Of a stretch of 64,000 bases of DNA, positions 1 to 10,167 are shown piece by piece. This DNA is from Bacillus thuringiensis. GTDB lineage: Bacteria > Bacillota > Bacilli > Bacillales > Bacillaceae_G. Position numbers and translations under genes: made by a program. The stretch is taken from NCBI RefSeq assembly GCF_001182785.1, contig NZ_CP012099.1, positions 1,548,501 to 1,612,500 on the forward strand, read 5' to 3'. The number at the start of each line of letters is the position of its first letter. Position 1 is the stretch's first letter. Below the pieces are notes generated by a model, which did not search any database, was not told where the DNA came from, and saw only the letters and a program-made list of their open reading frames with translations.

Positions 1-79
1 AATTCTTCGTAAAATGTAATGATTAGTAGAACCAATTGCTATTAATTATTGTTTGAATATACATAAGAGGTGAATACAA

Positions 80-1219
80 ATGGGAAAAGTTACTTTAATT
101 GCAACAGCGGCAATGGGTATTGAAGCGTTAGTTGCCCGAGAAGTTCGCGATCTTGGTTATGAATGTCAAGTAGAAAACAGCAAAGTAACATTTGAAGCAG
201 ATGAAAAGGCGATTTGTCGCACGAATTTATGGTTACGTACTGCAGACCGTGTAAAAATTAAAGTTGGCGAATTTAAAGCAACAACATTTGATGAGCTATT
301 TGAAAAAACGAAAGCATTAAACTGGGGAGATTATATTCCAGAGAATGGCGAATTCCCTGTTATCGGTAAATCTTTAAAATCTGAATTATTCAGTGTTTCG
401 GATTGCCAACGTATTGTTAAAAAGGCTGTCGTTGAAAAATTAAAAACAACATATAAACGTACAACTTGGTTTGAAGAAGATGGTCCGTTATTCCGTATCG
501 AGATTGCAATGCTTAAGGATATTGCAACATTAACAATTGATGCGAGTGGTGTTGGACTTCATAAACGTGGATACCGTATGGATCAAGGGGAAGCTCCGTT
601 AAAAGAAACATTAGCTGCGTCTTTAATTAAATTAACAAACTGGAAGCCAGATCGTCCATTTGTTGATCCATTCTGTGGATCAGGTACAATTCCAATTGAA
701 GCAGCATTAATTGGACAAAACATTGCACCAGGATTTAACCGTGGTTTCGCATCAGATGAGTGGGGCTGGGTAGGTAAACAAAACTGGCGTGAAGCTCGTC
801 AAGAAGCTGAAGATTTAGCGAACTATGATCAACGATTACAAATCATTGGATCAGATATTGATCATCGTATGATTCGAGTTGCTCAAGATAACGCAGACGA
901 AGTAGGCTTAGGCGATTTAATTACATTTAAACAAATGCAAGTAAAAGATTTCACAACAAAAGAGGATTATGGCTACGTTGTAACGAATCCTCCATACGGA
1001 GAACGTTTAAGTGAAAAAGCACTCGTTGAACAACTGTATAAAGAAATGGGACAAGTATTCCGCCCATTAGATACATGGTCAGCGTATGTATTAACAAGCT
1101 ACGAAGCATTTGAGAAGTGTTACGGAAAAGATGCGTCGAAGAAGCGTAAACTGTTTAATGGATTTATCCGTACAGATTACTACCAATACTTCGGAAAACG
1201 TCCACCGCGTAATTCATAG
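80..1219 (+). CDS. ypsC: THUMP-domain class I SAM-dependent RNA methyltransferase, RlmL/YpsC family
   Basis: Predicted 23S rRNA guanine-N2 methyltransferase of the RlmL N-terminal-half type, 379 aa, cytoplasmic. The N-terminal part (about 1-160) is ferredoxin-like plus THUMP for RNA binding. The catalytic Rossmann domain carries VDPFCGSGTIPIEAA (about 192-206) as the SAM-binding motif and the TNPPYGERL motif (about 308-316), the NPPY signature of N-methylation of an exocyclic amine. The ATG at 80 is preceded by AAGAGGTG. In B. subtilis ypsC lies just downstream of gpsB and rnpB; those would be outside the window to the left. Family assignment is firm; the exact target base is inferred from the family. 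Confidence 0.93.
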   Translation: MGKVTLIATAAMGIEALVAREVRDLGYECQVENSKVTFEADEKAICRTNLWLRTADRVKIKVGEFKATTFDELFEKTKALNWGDYIPENGEFPVIGKSLKSELFSVSDCQRIVKKAVVEKLKTTYKRTTWFEEDGPLFRIEIAMLKDIATLTIDASGVGLHKRGYRMDQGEAPLKETLAASLIKLTNWKPDRPFVDPFCGSGTIPIEAALIGQNIAPGFNRGFASDEWGWVGKQNWREARQEAEDLANYDQRLQIIGSDIDHRMIRVAQDNADEVGLGDLITFKQMQVKDFTTKEDYGYVVTNPPYGERLSEKALVEQLYKEMGQVFRPLDTWSAYVLTSYEAFEKCYGKDASKKRKLFNGFIRTDYYQYFGKRPPRNS

Positions 1220-1280
1220 TATAAAACTCCTCCAGCGCGCATATACTGGCTATTATGTAATGCGTAAAGGAGGAAGTGAT

Positions 1281-1463
1281 ATGGATAGTTTCCAATTATC
1301 AATGATTCAAAAAGCTATTCACCGTACGTATGATGAGCTCGGAAAAGAAGTGGATAGTCAAGGTGTAATTGTAGATGAAATACAAAAAGCACAAGAAGAA
1401 TATTTGTCAGCTCTTTCACATGAAACGGCGATTGATAAACGGTATTTAAAGTCATTAATATAG
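1281..1463 (+). CDS. Small hypothetical protein, 60 aa
   Basis: A 60-residue, acidic/amphipathic, probably helical protein starting MDSFQLSMIQKAIHRTYDEL. I chose the ATG at 1281 because AAAGGAGGAAGTGAT sits directly upstream; the frame is open further 5' but that part overlaps the methyltransferase gene out of frame. It lies 61 bp after the methyltransferase and is followed by a strong terminator, so it probably ends that transcription unit. No family recognised; no membrane segment or cysteines. The strong SD and terminator argue that it is real. Confidence 0.75.
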   Translation: MDSFQLSMIQKAIHRTYDELGKEVDSQGVIVDEIQKAQEEYLSALSHETAIDKRYLKSLI

Positions 1464-1465
1464 AA

Positions 1466-1500
1466 GAAAATTTTCCTTTTTCGAAAGGAAAATTTTTTTT
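1466..1500 (+). terminator. Rho-independent terminator
   Basis: Near-perfect inverted repeat AAAATTTTCCTTT / AAAGGAAAATTTT with a TTCG-containing loop followed by a T run, just after the stop of the 60-aa gene. Confidence 0.9.
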
Positions 1501-1601
1501 CGTGAATTTCGATGTATTGCAACAGGGGAAAGAGGTTGCACACATATGTGTAGCAGTTGCTATATCTTTTTATAGAAAAACTTTTTGGTTGGAGGCTAAG
1601 G

Positions 1602-3539
1602 ATGTTTACTGAGAAGAGATTACCATTTGAAGTAGGAAAACAAGATAATTTTTATGATAAGTTGAATGAGTGGATTGGAGATGTGTTTTACGACATCCTT
1701 CCGGAAAAAGGCTTTGAAGAGCGTGATGAACAAATTTTTATGGCGTTTCAGTTAGAACGCGCTTTCCAAGAAAAGAAAGTTATGTTCGCAGAAGCGGGTG
1801 TAGGAACAGGGAAAACAATTGTATATCTTCTATATGCAATTTGCTACGCGCGTTATACTGGAAAACCAGCAATTATCGCTTGTGCAGATGAAACGTTAAT
1901 TGAGCAGCTTGTAAAAGAAGAAGGGGACATTGCTAAATTATCTGAAGCATTAGGTTTATCAGTTGATGTAAGACTTGCGAAATCAATGGATAATTATTTA
2001 TGTTTACGAAAATTAGAAGATGTTATGAGTGGACGAGCTCCAGAAGTAATTGAAGACCTATATTATGAATTACCACAATTCGTATTCGATCATGGTACGA
2101 TGCAAAACTTTACTCACTATGGTGATCGAAAAGAATTTCCACTTTTAAATGACGAAGAATGGTCAAGAGTAAACTGGGATTACTTCCAGGATTGCTTTAC
2201 TTGCGATTCACGTCATCGCTGTGGTCAAACTCTTTCTCGTGAACATTATCGTAAAGCAGCAGATTTAATTATTTGTTCTCAAGATTTCTATATGGATCAT
2301 ATTTGGACGTACGATGCTCGTAAACGTGAAGGACAAATTCCGTTATTACCTGAAAGTAGCTGCGTTGTATTCGATGAAGGGCATCTTGTAGAGTATGCAG
2401 CTCAAAAAGCTTTAACGTACCGTTTAAAGCAAACGATGATGGAGCAACTTTTAACGAGATTGCTACAAAACGATATTCGTGAGGAGTTTGCACATTTAGT
2501 AGAAGAAACAATTTGGCAAACAGAGCGATTCTTTGATGTGTTACAAGAAAACAAAAAAGAAATTGCCGGTTCTGATCGTTTAGAAATTACTGTGACAGAA
2601 AAAGTAACAGCTGAAGCGAAACGACTTTATGCAAAAATCGGTGAAGTTGGAGATGCATTAGTATTCGAAAGTGAAATGCATACAGTAAACACGTATGATT
2701 TAAATATTGTTGATGAGCATTTAGATGTATTAGAACATTCACTTCGTCTGTTCATGCACGAGAAAAATGTAATTACTTGGGGTGAAGAAGGTGATGGTGC
2801 CTTCACGTTAGTGATTATGCCGCGTGCAGTTGAAGAAGTATTACAAGAGAAAGTGTTCTCGAAGAAAATACCGTATATTTTCTCTTCTGCGACATTATCG
2901 AACAATGATTCATTCGCGTTTACAGCTAATAGCCTAGGGGTAAAAGATTACTTATCATTCTCAGTTGCTTCACCGTTTGATTACGAAGAGCAAATGGCAG
3001 TAAACTTACTATCGCATACGAAAGAAAATGAATGGGAAAGAAAGTGTCAATATACACTTGAAAATATACAAAAAACAAATGGACGTACGCTTGTATTATT
3101 CCGTACAACGCAAGAGCTTGCAGCGTTCAAAGAGTATGTAAGTAAAGAGCAAATGTCGGTTCCGTTCTTATATGAGGGAGATCAGGAAATTAGCCAGCTC
3201 GTTTCTCGTTTCCAAAATGAAGAAGAGACTGTACTTTGTGCGGTTCATTTATGGGAAGGTTTAGATATTCCTGGTTCATCATTATCACACGTTATTATTT
3301 GGTCATTACCATTCCCTCCAAACGATCCTGTGTTTGAAGCGAAACGTAAGCACGTAAATGATCCATTCTGGGATGTAGATGTACCATATATGATTTTACG
3401 ACTTCGTCAAGGGATTGGGCGTTTAATTCGTACAAGTGAAGATAAAGGTGCTATATCAATCTTCTTATCTGATTCAGAAGATGAGAAAGTAGTTGCAGCT
3501 GTGAAAAATGTACTGCCAGTAGAAGGTAAAGAATTATAA
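1602..3539 (+). CDS. ypvA: DinG/XPD-type ATP-dependent DNA helicase
   Basis: Superfamily 2 Fe-S helicase, 645 aa from the ATG at 1602, which has GGAGG 7 nt upstream. The longer open frame from 1557 has no SD. Walker A is AGVGTGKT (about 65-72), the DEAH-type box is DEGH (about 257-260), and motif VI reads RLRQGIGRLIR (about 600-610). Four cysteines between Walker A and the DEGH box (one in YLCLRK, two in CFTC, one in RHRCG) match the XPD/DinG Fe-S cluster position. Likely role is 5'-3' unwinding in repair or replication stress. In B. subtilis this is ypvA, next to ypwA as here. The exact biological role is inferred. Confidence 0.9.
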   Translation: MFTEKRLPFEVGKQDNFYDKLNEWIGDVFYDILPEKGFEERDEQIFMAFQLERAFQEKKVMFAEAGVGTGKTIVYLLYAICYARYTGKPAIIACADETLIEQLVKEEGDIAKLSEALGLSVDVRLAKSMDNYLCLRKLEDVMSGRAPEVIEDLYYELPQFVFDHGTMQNFTHYGDRKEFPLLNDEEWSRVNWDYFQDCFTCDSRHRCGQTLSREHYRKAADLIICSQDFYMDHIWTYDARKREGQIPLLPESSCVVFDEGHLVEYAAQKALTYRLKQTMMEQLLTRLLQNDIREEFAHLVEETIWQTERFFDVLQENKKEIAGSDRLEITVTEKVTAEAKRLYAKIGEVGDALVFESEMHTVNTYDLNIVDEHLDVLEHSLRLFMHEKNVITWGEEGDGAFTLVIMPRAVEEVLQEKVFSKKIPYIFSSATLSNNDSFAFTANSLGVKDYLSFSVASPFDYEEQMAVNLLSHTKENEWERKCQYTLENIQKTNGRTLVLFRTTQELAAFKEYVSKEQMSVPFLYEGDQEISQLVSRFQNEEETVLCAVHLWEGLDIPGSSLSHVIIWSLPFPPNDPVFEAKRKHVNDPFWDVDVPYMILRLRQGIGRLIRTSEDKGAISIFLSDSEDEKVVAAVKNVLPVEGKEL

Positions 3540-3543
3540 GGAG

Positions 3544-3573
3544 AAAGCTTGGCGCTTGCCAAGCTTTTTTTTA
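3544..3573 (+). terminator. Rho-independent terminator
   Basis: AAAGCTTGGC - GCTT - GCCAAGCTTT hairpin followed by T8; ends the helicase transcript. Confidence 0.95.
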
Positions 3574-3639
3574 TTATAAAAGGAATTTATGTTTCCGTGT
3601 CGAATTAAGTTTGAGGTAGAAAAAGGAGGCTTTTATACG

Positions 3640-5157
3640 ATGACAGTTGCTACATATGAGGTAGAAAAACAATTTTTAACATACGTGAAGAAGATACAGA
3701 ATTACGGAGAAGCATTAAGTTTAATGTTTTGGGATTTAAGAACAGGTGCACCAAAAAAAGGTGTAGATCAGCGTTCAGAAGTAATTGGTATGCTTTCGTC
3801 AGAAGTGTTTGCTATGTCGACTTCAGATGAGATGGGAAACTATTTAACAGAACTTGAAGCTTTAATACGTGAAGATAAACTTTCTGAAACGACAAAGAAA
3901 ATGGTTGAAGAGTGTCGGAAAGAATATGATAGAAATAAAAAAATTCCACAAGCTGAATATGAGGCTTATGTGAAATTAGAAGCGAAAGCAGAGAGTGTGT
4001 GGGAAGAAGCTCGCGAAAAATCTGATTTCGAAATGTTCCGCCCGTACTTAGAAAAAATTGTTGAATTTAAAAAGAAATTTATTACATATTGGGGTTATGA
4101 AACATATAAATACAATACATTATTAGACATGTATGAGCCAGGTATTACAGTAGAAGTTTTAGATCACGTATTTGGTCAACTTCGTGAGCGCATCGTGCCG
4201 CTTGTAAAAGAAATCTCTGAGTCTAAAAAAGGATTAAAAACAAGTGCTTTATCGGAACAGTTTTCAAAAGAAAAACAAAAGAACTTTACATTAGAACTAT
4301 TAAAGCAATTGAATTATGACTTTGAAGCAGGTCGTCTTGATGAAACAGTACATCCTTTCGAAATTACATTAAATAGAGGGGATGTTCGTATTACGACACG
4401 CTATGATGAAAAAGATTTCCGTATGGCTGTATTTGGAACAATTCATGAATGTGGTCATGCAGTATATGAACAAAACATTGCAGAACAATTTGAAGGTACA
4501 CCACTTTGCAGTGGTACATCTATGGGTATTCACGAATCACAATCATTATTCTTTGAGAACTTTATCGGCCGTAATAAATCATTCTGGAAGAAAAATTATG
4601 ATTTATTAAAAGAGTATAGCGATGGTCAATTTGATGATATTTCAGTCGATGAGTTTTATGATGCAATTAACGAATCGAAGCCGTCATTCATTCGTATAGA
4701 AGCAGATGAGCTTACATACCCGCTTCATGTTATGGTGCGTTATGAATTAGAGAAAGAATTATTTGATGGTACATTACAAGTGAAGGACTTACCAGCAGCT
4801 TGGAATGATAAGATGGAAGCATATTTAGGAATTCGTCCGGAAAATGATGCGCAAGGTGTATTGCAAGATGTTCACTGGGCAGGTGGCTCATTTGGATACT
4901 TCCCATCTTATGCGCTTGGTTACATGTATGCAGCGCAATTTAAGCAAAGAATGTTAAAAGATATTCCGAACTTTGATGCATTATTAGAAGAAGGAAACGT
5001 AACACCGATTCGTGAATGGTTAACAGAACATATTCACCAATATGGTAAAACGAAAAAGCCACTTGAAATTTTAAAAGATGTAACAGGTGAAGGCTTAAAT
5101 GCAAACTACTTAGCCGATTATTTAGAAGCGAAATATAAAGAGATTTATGAGTTGTAA
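3640..5157 (+). CDS. ypwA: M32 family metallocarboxypeptidase (carboxypeptidase Taq-like)
   Basis: Zinc carboxypeptidase, 505 aa, the usual length for M32 enzymes (about 500). The start is the ATG at 3640, preceded by AAAAAGGAGG. The active site HECGH (about 269-273) is the HExxH zinc motif, followed by HESQSLFFENFIG (about 298-310), which carries the third zinc ligand region of M32. HPF, HVMVRYELEK and RPENDAQGVLQDVHW are further M32 signatures. Predicted cytosolic, removing C-terminal residues from peptides with broad specificity. It is the orthologue of B. subtilis ypwA by position next to ypvA. Flanked by terminators, so monocistronic. Confidence 0.95.
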   Translation: MTVATYEVEKQFLTYVKKIQNYGEALSLMFWDLRTGAPKKGVDQRSEVIGMLSSEVFAMSTSDEMGNYLTELEALIREDKLSETTKKMVEECRKEYDRNKKIPQAEYEAYVKLEAKAESVWEEAREKSDFEMFRPYLEKIVEFKKKFITYWGYETYKYNTLLDMYEPGITVEVLDHVFGQLRERIVPLVKEISESKKGLKTSALSEQFSKEKQKNFTLELLKQLNYDFEAGRLDETVHPFEITLNRGDVRITTRYDEKDFRMAVFGTIHECGHAVYEQNIAEQFEGTPLCSGTSMGIHESQSLFFENFIGRNKSFWKKNYDLLKEYSDGQFDDISVDEFYDAINESKPSFIRIEADELTYPLHVMVRYELEKELFDGTLQVKDLPAAWNDKMEAYLGIRPENDAQGVLQDVHWAGGSFGYFPSYALGYMYAAQFKQRMLKDIPNFDALLEEGNVTPIREWLTEHIHQYGKTKKPLEILKDVTGEGLNANYLADYLEAKYKEIYEL

Positions 5158-5160
5158 AAA

Positions 5161-5190
5161 AAAGAGCTGCTTAATTGCAGCTCTTTTTGT
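5161..5190 (+). terminator. Rho-independent terminator
   Basis: AGAGCTGC - TTAATT - GCAGCTCT followed by TTTTG, a few bases after the carboxypeptidase stop. Confidence 0.9.
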
Positions 5191-5206
5191 TAAAGGGGAT
5201 GGGAGA

Positions 5207-5680
5207 ATGGGTTATACATATACAGTAATGAAGCAAGAAGAAGCGGAGGAAATTGCGTATAACTGGCATTATGAAGGGAAATATTCTTTTTATGATATAG
5301 AGGCAGATGAAGAAGATTTAGAGGAATTTTTACATGGTGAGAGTAGAGGGAATCATACATTTTCTGTGAAGCAAAATGGCATTCTCATTGGTTTTTTTAC
5401 TGTTTGCAAAATGAATGATGGAACGGTTGATATAGGACTTGGAATGAGACCTGATATAACTGGCAATGGATTTGGTTTACAGTTCGTAAATGCTGGACTA
5501 GCTTTTAGTGAAGAAAAATACGGATGCAATTATATAACACTATCAGTAGCGACATTTAATGAGAGAGCAATCAAAGTGTATAAAAGAGCAGGATTTGAGG
5601 CGGTTGGAACGTTTATACAGAAAACAAATGGTAGTTGTTTTGAGTTTTTGAAAATGAACTACATATGTAAACATGATTAA
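5207..5680 (+). CDS. GNAT family N-acetyltransferase
   Basis: Acetyl-CoA-dependent N-acetyltransferase, 157 aa from the ATG at 5207 (SD AAAGGGGATGGGAGA). The upstream part of the open frame runs through a terminator and is excluded. Core GNAT elements: the beta4/motif A region GLGMRPDITGNGFGLQFV (about 82-99), and the motif B stretch LSVATFNERAIKVYKRAGFEAVG (about 119-141), typical of RimJ/RimL-like enzymes. Substrate unknown. It stands alone between two terminators. Confidence 0.88.
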   Translation: MGYTYTVMKQEEAEEIAYNWHYEGKYSFYDIEADEEDLEEFLHGESRGNHTFSVKQNGILIGFFTVCKMNDGTVDIGLGMRPDITGNGFGLQFVNAGLAFSEEKYGCNYITLSVATFNERAIKVYKRAGFEAVGTFIQKTNGSCFEFLKMNYICKHD

Positions 5681-5710
5681 AAAACAGAGGGGTCTTCTGT
5701 TTTTTATTTT
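5679..5710 (+). terminator. Rho-independent terminator
   Basis: AAAACAGA / TCTGTTTT stem with a GGGGTC loop and T-rich tail at the end of the GNAT gene. Confidence 0.85.
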
Positions 5711-5764
5711 GATTTAGAAATATATGATACATATTTTTGTACTTGTTGTATGTAATAGAGGGTT

Positions 5765-5793
5765 TTGAAATTTTGGTAAAGGATGTGTATGAT
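5765..5793 (+). promoter_or_regulatory. SigA-type promoter of map
   Basis: TTGAAA (5765-5770), 17 bp, TATGAT (5788-5793), about 45 bp upstream of the methionine aminopeptidase start. Read from sequence only. Confidence 0.7.
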
Positions 5794-5842
5794 AGAAGTT
5801 TAGTAGCAAATAGCAGGTTTAGTAAGGAAAGGTAGAGGTAGT

Positions 5843-6589
5843 ATGATTACAATTAAAACGAAAAATGAAATAGATTTGATGCATGAATCTGGAAAATTAC
5901 TTGCTTCATGTCATAAAGAAATTGCGAAAATGATAAAGCCAGGTATAACGACACAAGAAATTAATACGTTTGTTGAAATGTATTTAAAAAAGCATGGTGC
6001 CACATCTGAACAGAAAGATTACAATGGGTATCCATATGCGATATGTGCATCTGTAAACGATGAAATGTGTCATGGGTTTCCGGCCGATGTTCCTTTAAAT
6101 GAAGGAGATATTGTAACCGTTGACATGGTAGTAAACTTAAATGGTGGTCTTTCAGATTCTGCTTGGACGTATATAGTCGGAAATGTTTCTGATGAAGCAG
6201 AAAGGTTATTGTTAGTAGCTGAAAAAGCTTTATATAAAGGGATTGATCAGGCAGTAATCGGTAATCATGTAGGAGACATTGGCTATGCAATTGAAAGTTA
6301 TGTAACAAATGAAGGTTTTTCTGTCGCAAGAGACTTTACGGGACATGGAATTGGTAAAGAGATTCATGAAGAACCAGCAATTTTTCATTTTGGGAAGCAA
6401 GGACAAGGGCCTCAGTTACAAGAAGGAATGGTGATTACGATTGAGCCGATTGTCAATGTAGGTATGCGATACTCGAAAGTAGATTTAAATGGATGGACTG
6501 CAAGAACGATGGACAGGAAATTATCAGCTCAATACGAGCATACAATTGCGATTACAAAAGATGGACCAGTCATTTTAACGAAGTTGTAA
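5843..6589 (+). CDS. map: Type I methionine aminopeptidase
   Basis: Removes the initiator methionine from nascent proteins; 248 aa, standard length for a type Ia enzyme. The pita-bread metalloprotease signatures are present: SVNDEMCHGFP, VTVDMVV (first Asp ligand), the second Asp in LSDSAWTY, FTGHGIGKEIHEEP (His ligand), VITIEPIV (Glu) and YEHTIAIT (Glu). ATG at 5843 follows AAAGGTAGAGG. It is an isolated gene with its own promoter and is not in the rpl/secY/adk locus where the principal Bacillus map lies. It is therefore probably an additional paralogue (B. subtilis yflG type). Confidence 0.93.
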   Translation: MITIKTKNEIDLMHESGKLLASCHKEIAKMIKPGITTQEINTFVEMYLKKHGATSEQKDYNGYPYAICASVNDEMCHGFPADVPLNEGDIVTVDMVVNLNGGLSDSAWTYIVGNVSDEAERLLLVAEKALYKGIDQAVIGNHVGDIGYAIESYVTNEGFSVARDFTGHGIGKEIHEEPAIFHFGKQGQGPQLQEGMVITIEPIVNVGMRYSKVDLNGWTARTMDRKLSAQYEHTIAITKDGPVILTKL

Positions 6590-6612
6590 TTGGGAATGAA
6601 AGAGTTTACAAA

Positions 6613-6648
6613 ACTCGAACGAAAATAGTAGTTTTTAAAAATTCGTAC
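6613..6648 (+). promoter_or_regulatory. Candidate PurR box pair
   Basis: CTCGAACGAAA with the CGAAC core at 6616-6620, and an opposed ATTCG at 6641-6645, upstream of the xpt promoter. B. subtilis xpt-pbuX is repressed by PurR through inverted CGAA boxes of this kind; the second box here is imperfect. Functional assignment is by analogy. Confidence 0.5.
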
Positions 6649-6667
6649 GTGTTTTTTCGATAAATGC

Positions 6668-6696
6668 TTTTCAAAGTATAAAAAGTGCGTTATAAT
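6668..6696 (+). promoter_or_regulatory. xpt-pbuX promoter
   Basis: TTTTCA (6668-6673), 17 bp, consensus TATAAT (6691-6696), about 20 bp before the riboswitch aptamer. The weak -35 fits a regulated promoter. Confidence 0.7.
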
Positions 6697-6711
6697 CCTT
6701 CTATAAAATAA

Positions 6712-7509
<798 letters not shown>

Positions 7510-7512
7510 ACG

Positions 7513-8835
7513 ATGAAGCAGCATCCATTTAAAATTGCATCGCTTGGTATGCAGCATATGCTTGCGATGTATGCTGGAGCAATTATCGTTCCGCTTATTG
7601 TGGGCGGTGGACTTGGTTTAAATCAAAAAGAGTTAACATATTTAGTCTCAATTGATTTATTAATGTGTGGCGTTGCGACAATTTTACAAGCATTATCAAA
7701 TCGCTTTTTCGGTATTGGACTTCCCGTTGTACTTGGTTGTACATTTACAGCCGTTGGACCAATGATTGCGATTGGAAAACAATACGGTGTGTCTTCCATT
7801 TATGGAGCAATTATTGCTGCTGGATTGTTCGTTGTTATTTTTGCAAAGTTATTCGGGAAACTTGTAAAGCTTTTCCCACCTGTTGTAACAGGATCTGTTG
7901 TTACTGTAATTGGAGTTACACTTGTTCCAGCAGCAATTAATGATATGGCTGGAGGAGTAGGAAGTAAGGATTTCGGTAGTCTTGAAAATTTAGCATTAGC
8001 ATTTGGTGTGTTACTATTTATCATCATTATGTATCGTTTCTTTGATGGATTTATTCGTTCAATCTCTATTTTACTAGGTCTATTGTTCGGTACAATCGTT
8101 GCAGCGTTTATGGGGAAAGTAAGCTTGCAAGCGGTTGGAGAGGCTGATTGGTTCCATGGTATTCAACCATTTTACTTCGGTACACCAACATTTGAATTAA
8201 CACCAATTATTACGATGATTCTCGTTGCGTGCGTAGGGATTGTAGAAGCAACGGGTGTATACTTTGCATTATCTGATATTTGCAATAAAAAAATCGGTGA
8301 AAAAGAATTAACAAAAGGCTATCGCGCAGAAGGGCTAGCGATGGTGTTAGGTGGTATTTTCAACGCATTTCCATATACAACTTACTCTCAAAATGTAGGA
8401 CTTGTTCAATTAACTGGAGTGAGAAATCGCGTTATTATTTATACTTGCGGTGGTATGTTAATCGTTCTTGGATTCATTCCTAAAATCGCAGCTATTACAA
8501 CAATCATTCCAAAATCAGTACTTGGCGGGGCGATGTTAGCAATGTTTGGTATGGTTATGGCATATGGTATTAAAATGTTAAGTAGCGTTGATTTTGGTAA
8601 ACAAGAAAACTTATTAATCGTTGCATGTTCTGTCGGAATCGGGCTTGGTGTTACAGTCGTTCCTACATTATTCTCACAACTTCCAGAAAGTATTCGTATT
8701 TTAACAGATAACGGAATTGTGCTGGGAAGTGCGTCAGCAGTACTTTTAAATATCGTATTTAATATGGTGCCGCAGCGTAAAGAGAAAGTAAAAGAAGAGC
8801 CGGTGTCTATGCAAAGTGCAGTAAGAGAAGCGTAA
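7513..8835 (+). CDS. pbuX: Xanthine permease, NCS2 family
   Basis: Proton-coupled xanthine importer of the nucleobase:cation symporter-2 family, 440 aa, with about 12-14 membrane segments visible as hydrophobic stretches. NCS2 features include the N-terminal GMQHMLAMYAGAIIVPLIVGG segment and FNAFPYTTYSQNVGLVQLTGV, the conserved signature region of the substrate site. It starts 3 bp after the xpt stop, so it is translated from the same riboswitch-controlled mRNA and supplies the substrate for Xpt. Confidence 0.96.
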   Translation: MKQHPFKIASLGMQHMLAMYAGAIIVPLIVGGGLGLNQKELTYLVSIDLLMCGVATILQALSNRFFGIGLPVVLGCTFTAVGPMIAIGKQYGVSSIYGAIIAAGLFVVIFAKLFGKLVKLFPPVVTGSVVTVIGVTLVPAAINDMAGGVGSKDFGSLENLALAFGVLLFIIIMYRFFDGFIRSISILLGLLFGTIVAAFMGKVSLQAVGEADWFHGIQPFYFGTPTFELTPIITMILVACVGIVEATGVYFALSDICNKKIGEKELTKGYRAEGLAMVLGGIFNAFPYTTYSQNVGLVQLTGVRNRVIIYTCGGMLIVLGFIPKIAAITTIIPKSVLGGAMLAMFGMVMAYGIKMLSSVDFGKQENLLIVACSVGIGLGVTVVPTLFSQLPESIRILTDNGIVLGSASAVLLNIVFNMVPQRKEKVKEEPVSMQSAVREA

Positions 8836-8872
8836 AAAGCAAGGTCTCGTTATGAGACCTTGCTTTTCTTTT
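8836..8872. terminator. Bidirectional terminator shared by pbuX and the convergent DUF418 gene
   Basis: AAAGCAAGGTCTC - GTTA - TGAGACCTTGCTTTT hairpin with T-rich flank on the + strand and A/T-rich flank on the other. The stop and last codons of the minus-strand gene lie inside the stem. Confidence 0.92.
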
Positions 8873-10013
8873 TAAGGGGCATCATTTTTCTGTAAGTACC
8901 AAGACGCCAAATGTACTCAAGTGGCCCGTATTGGTAATGTGAAAGCCACCAGCGGCTAATAAAGATTTGTAACGTGTAGAAACTAATGCAGAATAGTGGT
9001 CCAACCCATAGTGGAGCAAGATAATCATTTTTAAACAATAGCCCGAATACAAGTAATGTAACAATTGTATGCGAGATGTAATTTGTTAATGCCATTCGTC
9101 CAACGTATTGGAATGGACGTAATAATGTTTGCCATTGTTCTTTTTGTAATAAACGCATGAGCGTGAAAATGTAGAATATGAATAATGTTTTGCCGCTAAA
9201 AATTGTAAAGGCCTGCATATAAATTGGTTCATAAGATGGTTTTGATAAGAAATAACGGACCATGAAGAACCACATTGGCAATGTTAAAATGAACATAATA
9301 ATTTGCCATTTTTTAAGCTTTGGATCTAACTCTTTCGTACGGCGGAAAATATCCTTTTTACCGGCATATAAACCAAGTAAAAATAGCCCAACTGTTTCTG
9401 GTAGCATGAATACGTTTAGTCTAATTCCATCAGCATAAAATGCATGGAAACGATTTTGTATTTGTGACACCCAGTCTTCAAGTGGCATGATTGGTAAGGA
9501 TAACCCAAGCTCCTCCTTTGGCATGAAGGCAATACCAATACTAGCAATTAGCATAAGAAACTGAAAAATACTTAATAAAACGATTGCCCATATTAAAATG
9601 GTACGAGGTTCTCTCTTATAAAATAAAAATAAGAAAAATCCAGCGATTGCATACGTATGTAAAATGTCTCCGTCCCATAGAAGAACGTAATGTAAGAAAC
9701 CAAATAATAATAAAATAAGTAAGCGACGAACAAATAAAGTTTTTGGACGATCTGCTTTCGCTTCAGCACGAGTCATAAAAATATAAAATCCTAGGCCAAA
9801 TAAAAACGAAAAGATAGTATAAAACTTTGTTTGTATAAACATATCGTAAAATAGACGGATATAGCTATCTAGCCCCTCATAAACTCCTGAAAGATCACGT
9901 GAGTCAACCCCGGCGACAACAGGCCAATTTACAAGAAAAATACCTAGTACAGCTATTCCTCTAATAATATCGATGGAATGTATCCTCTCGCCTTGTGAAA
10001 TGTTTTGTGTCAT
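8850..10013 (-). CDS. DUF418 domain-containing membrane protein
   Basis: 387-aa polytopic membrane protein (about 9-10 hydrophobic segments). The N-terminal HSIDIIRGIAVLGIFLVNWP is the hallmark of the DUF418/YeiB family, which is structurally related to acyltransferase-3/heparan acetyltransferase-like membrane proteins. The start has AAGGAGGAAAATA immediately upstream. The last codons (KKSKVS, stop) are encoded by the terminator hairpin shared with pbuX. Substrate and role unknown; a transport or acyl-transfer function is only inference. Confidence 0.85.
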   Translation of the reverse strand: MTQNISQGERIHSIDIIRGIAVLGIFLVNWPVVAGVDSRDLSGVYEGLDSYIRLFYDMFIQTKFYTIFSFLFGLGFYIFMTRAEAKADRPKTLFVRRLLILLLFGFLHYVLLWDGDILHTYAIAGFFLFLFYKREPRTILIWAIVLLSIFQFLMLIASIGIAFMPKEELGLSLPIMPLEDWVSQIQNRFHAFYADGIRLNVFMLPETVGLFLLGLYAGKKDIFRRTKELDPKLKKWQIIMFILTLPMWFFMVRYFLSKPSYEPIYMQAFTIFSGKTLFIFYIFTLMRLLQKEQWQTLLRPFQYVGRMALTNYISHTIVTLLVFGLLFKNDYLAPLWVGPLFCISFYTLQIFISRWWLSHYQYGPLEYIWRLGTYRKMMPLKKKSKVS

Positions 10014-10167
10014 TATTTTCCTCCTTGTTAAGTAATTCCCTTTTATTATACAAAATGTAAGATGGAGGGGATAGGGGATATTTCCATTTTTTTAAACTGT
10101 TAAGTTATGTAGGATGAGATATAATAAGAGTGCACAACAAGTTTTAACCTTTTTCAAAACAGGCAGT

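Noticed and set aside
1557..1601. N-terminal extension of the helicase
   Set aside because: No SD before 1557; the ATG at 1602 has GGAGG at the right spacing and gives the family's usual start.
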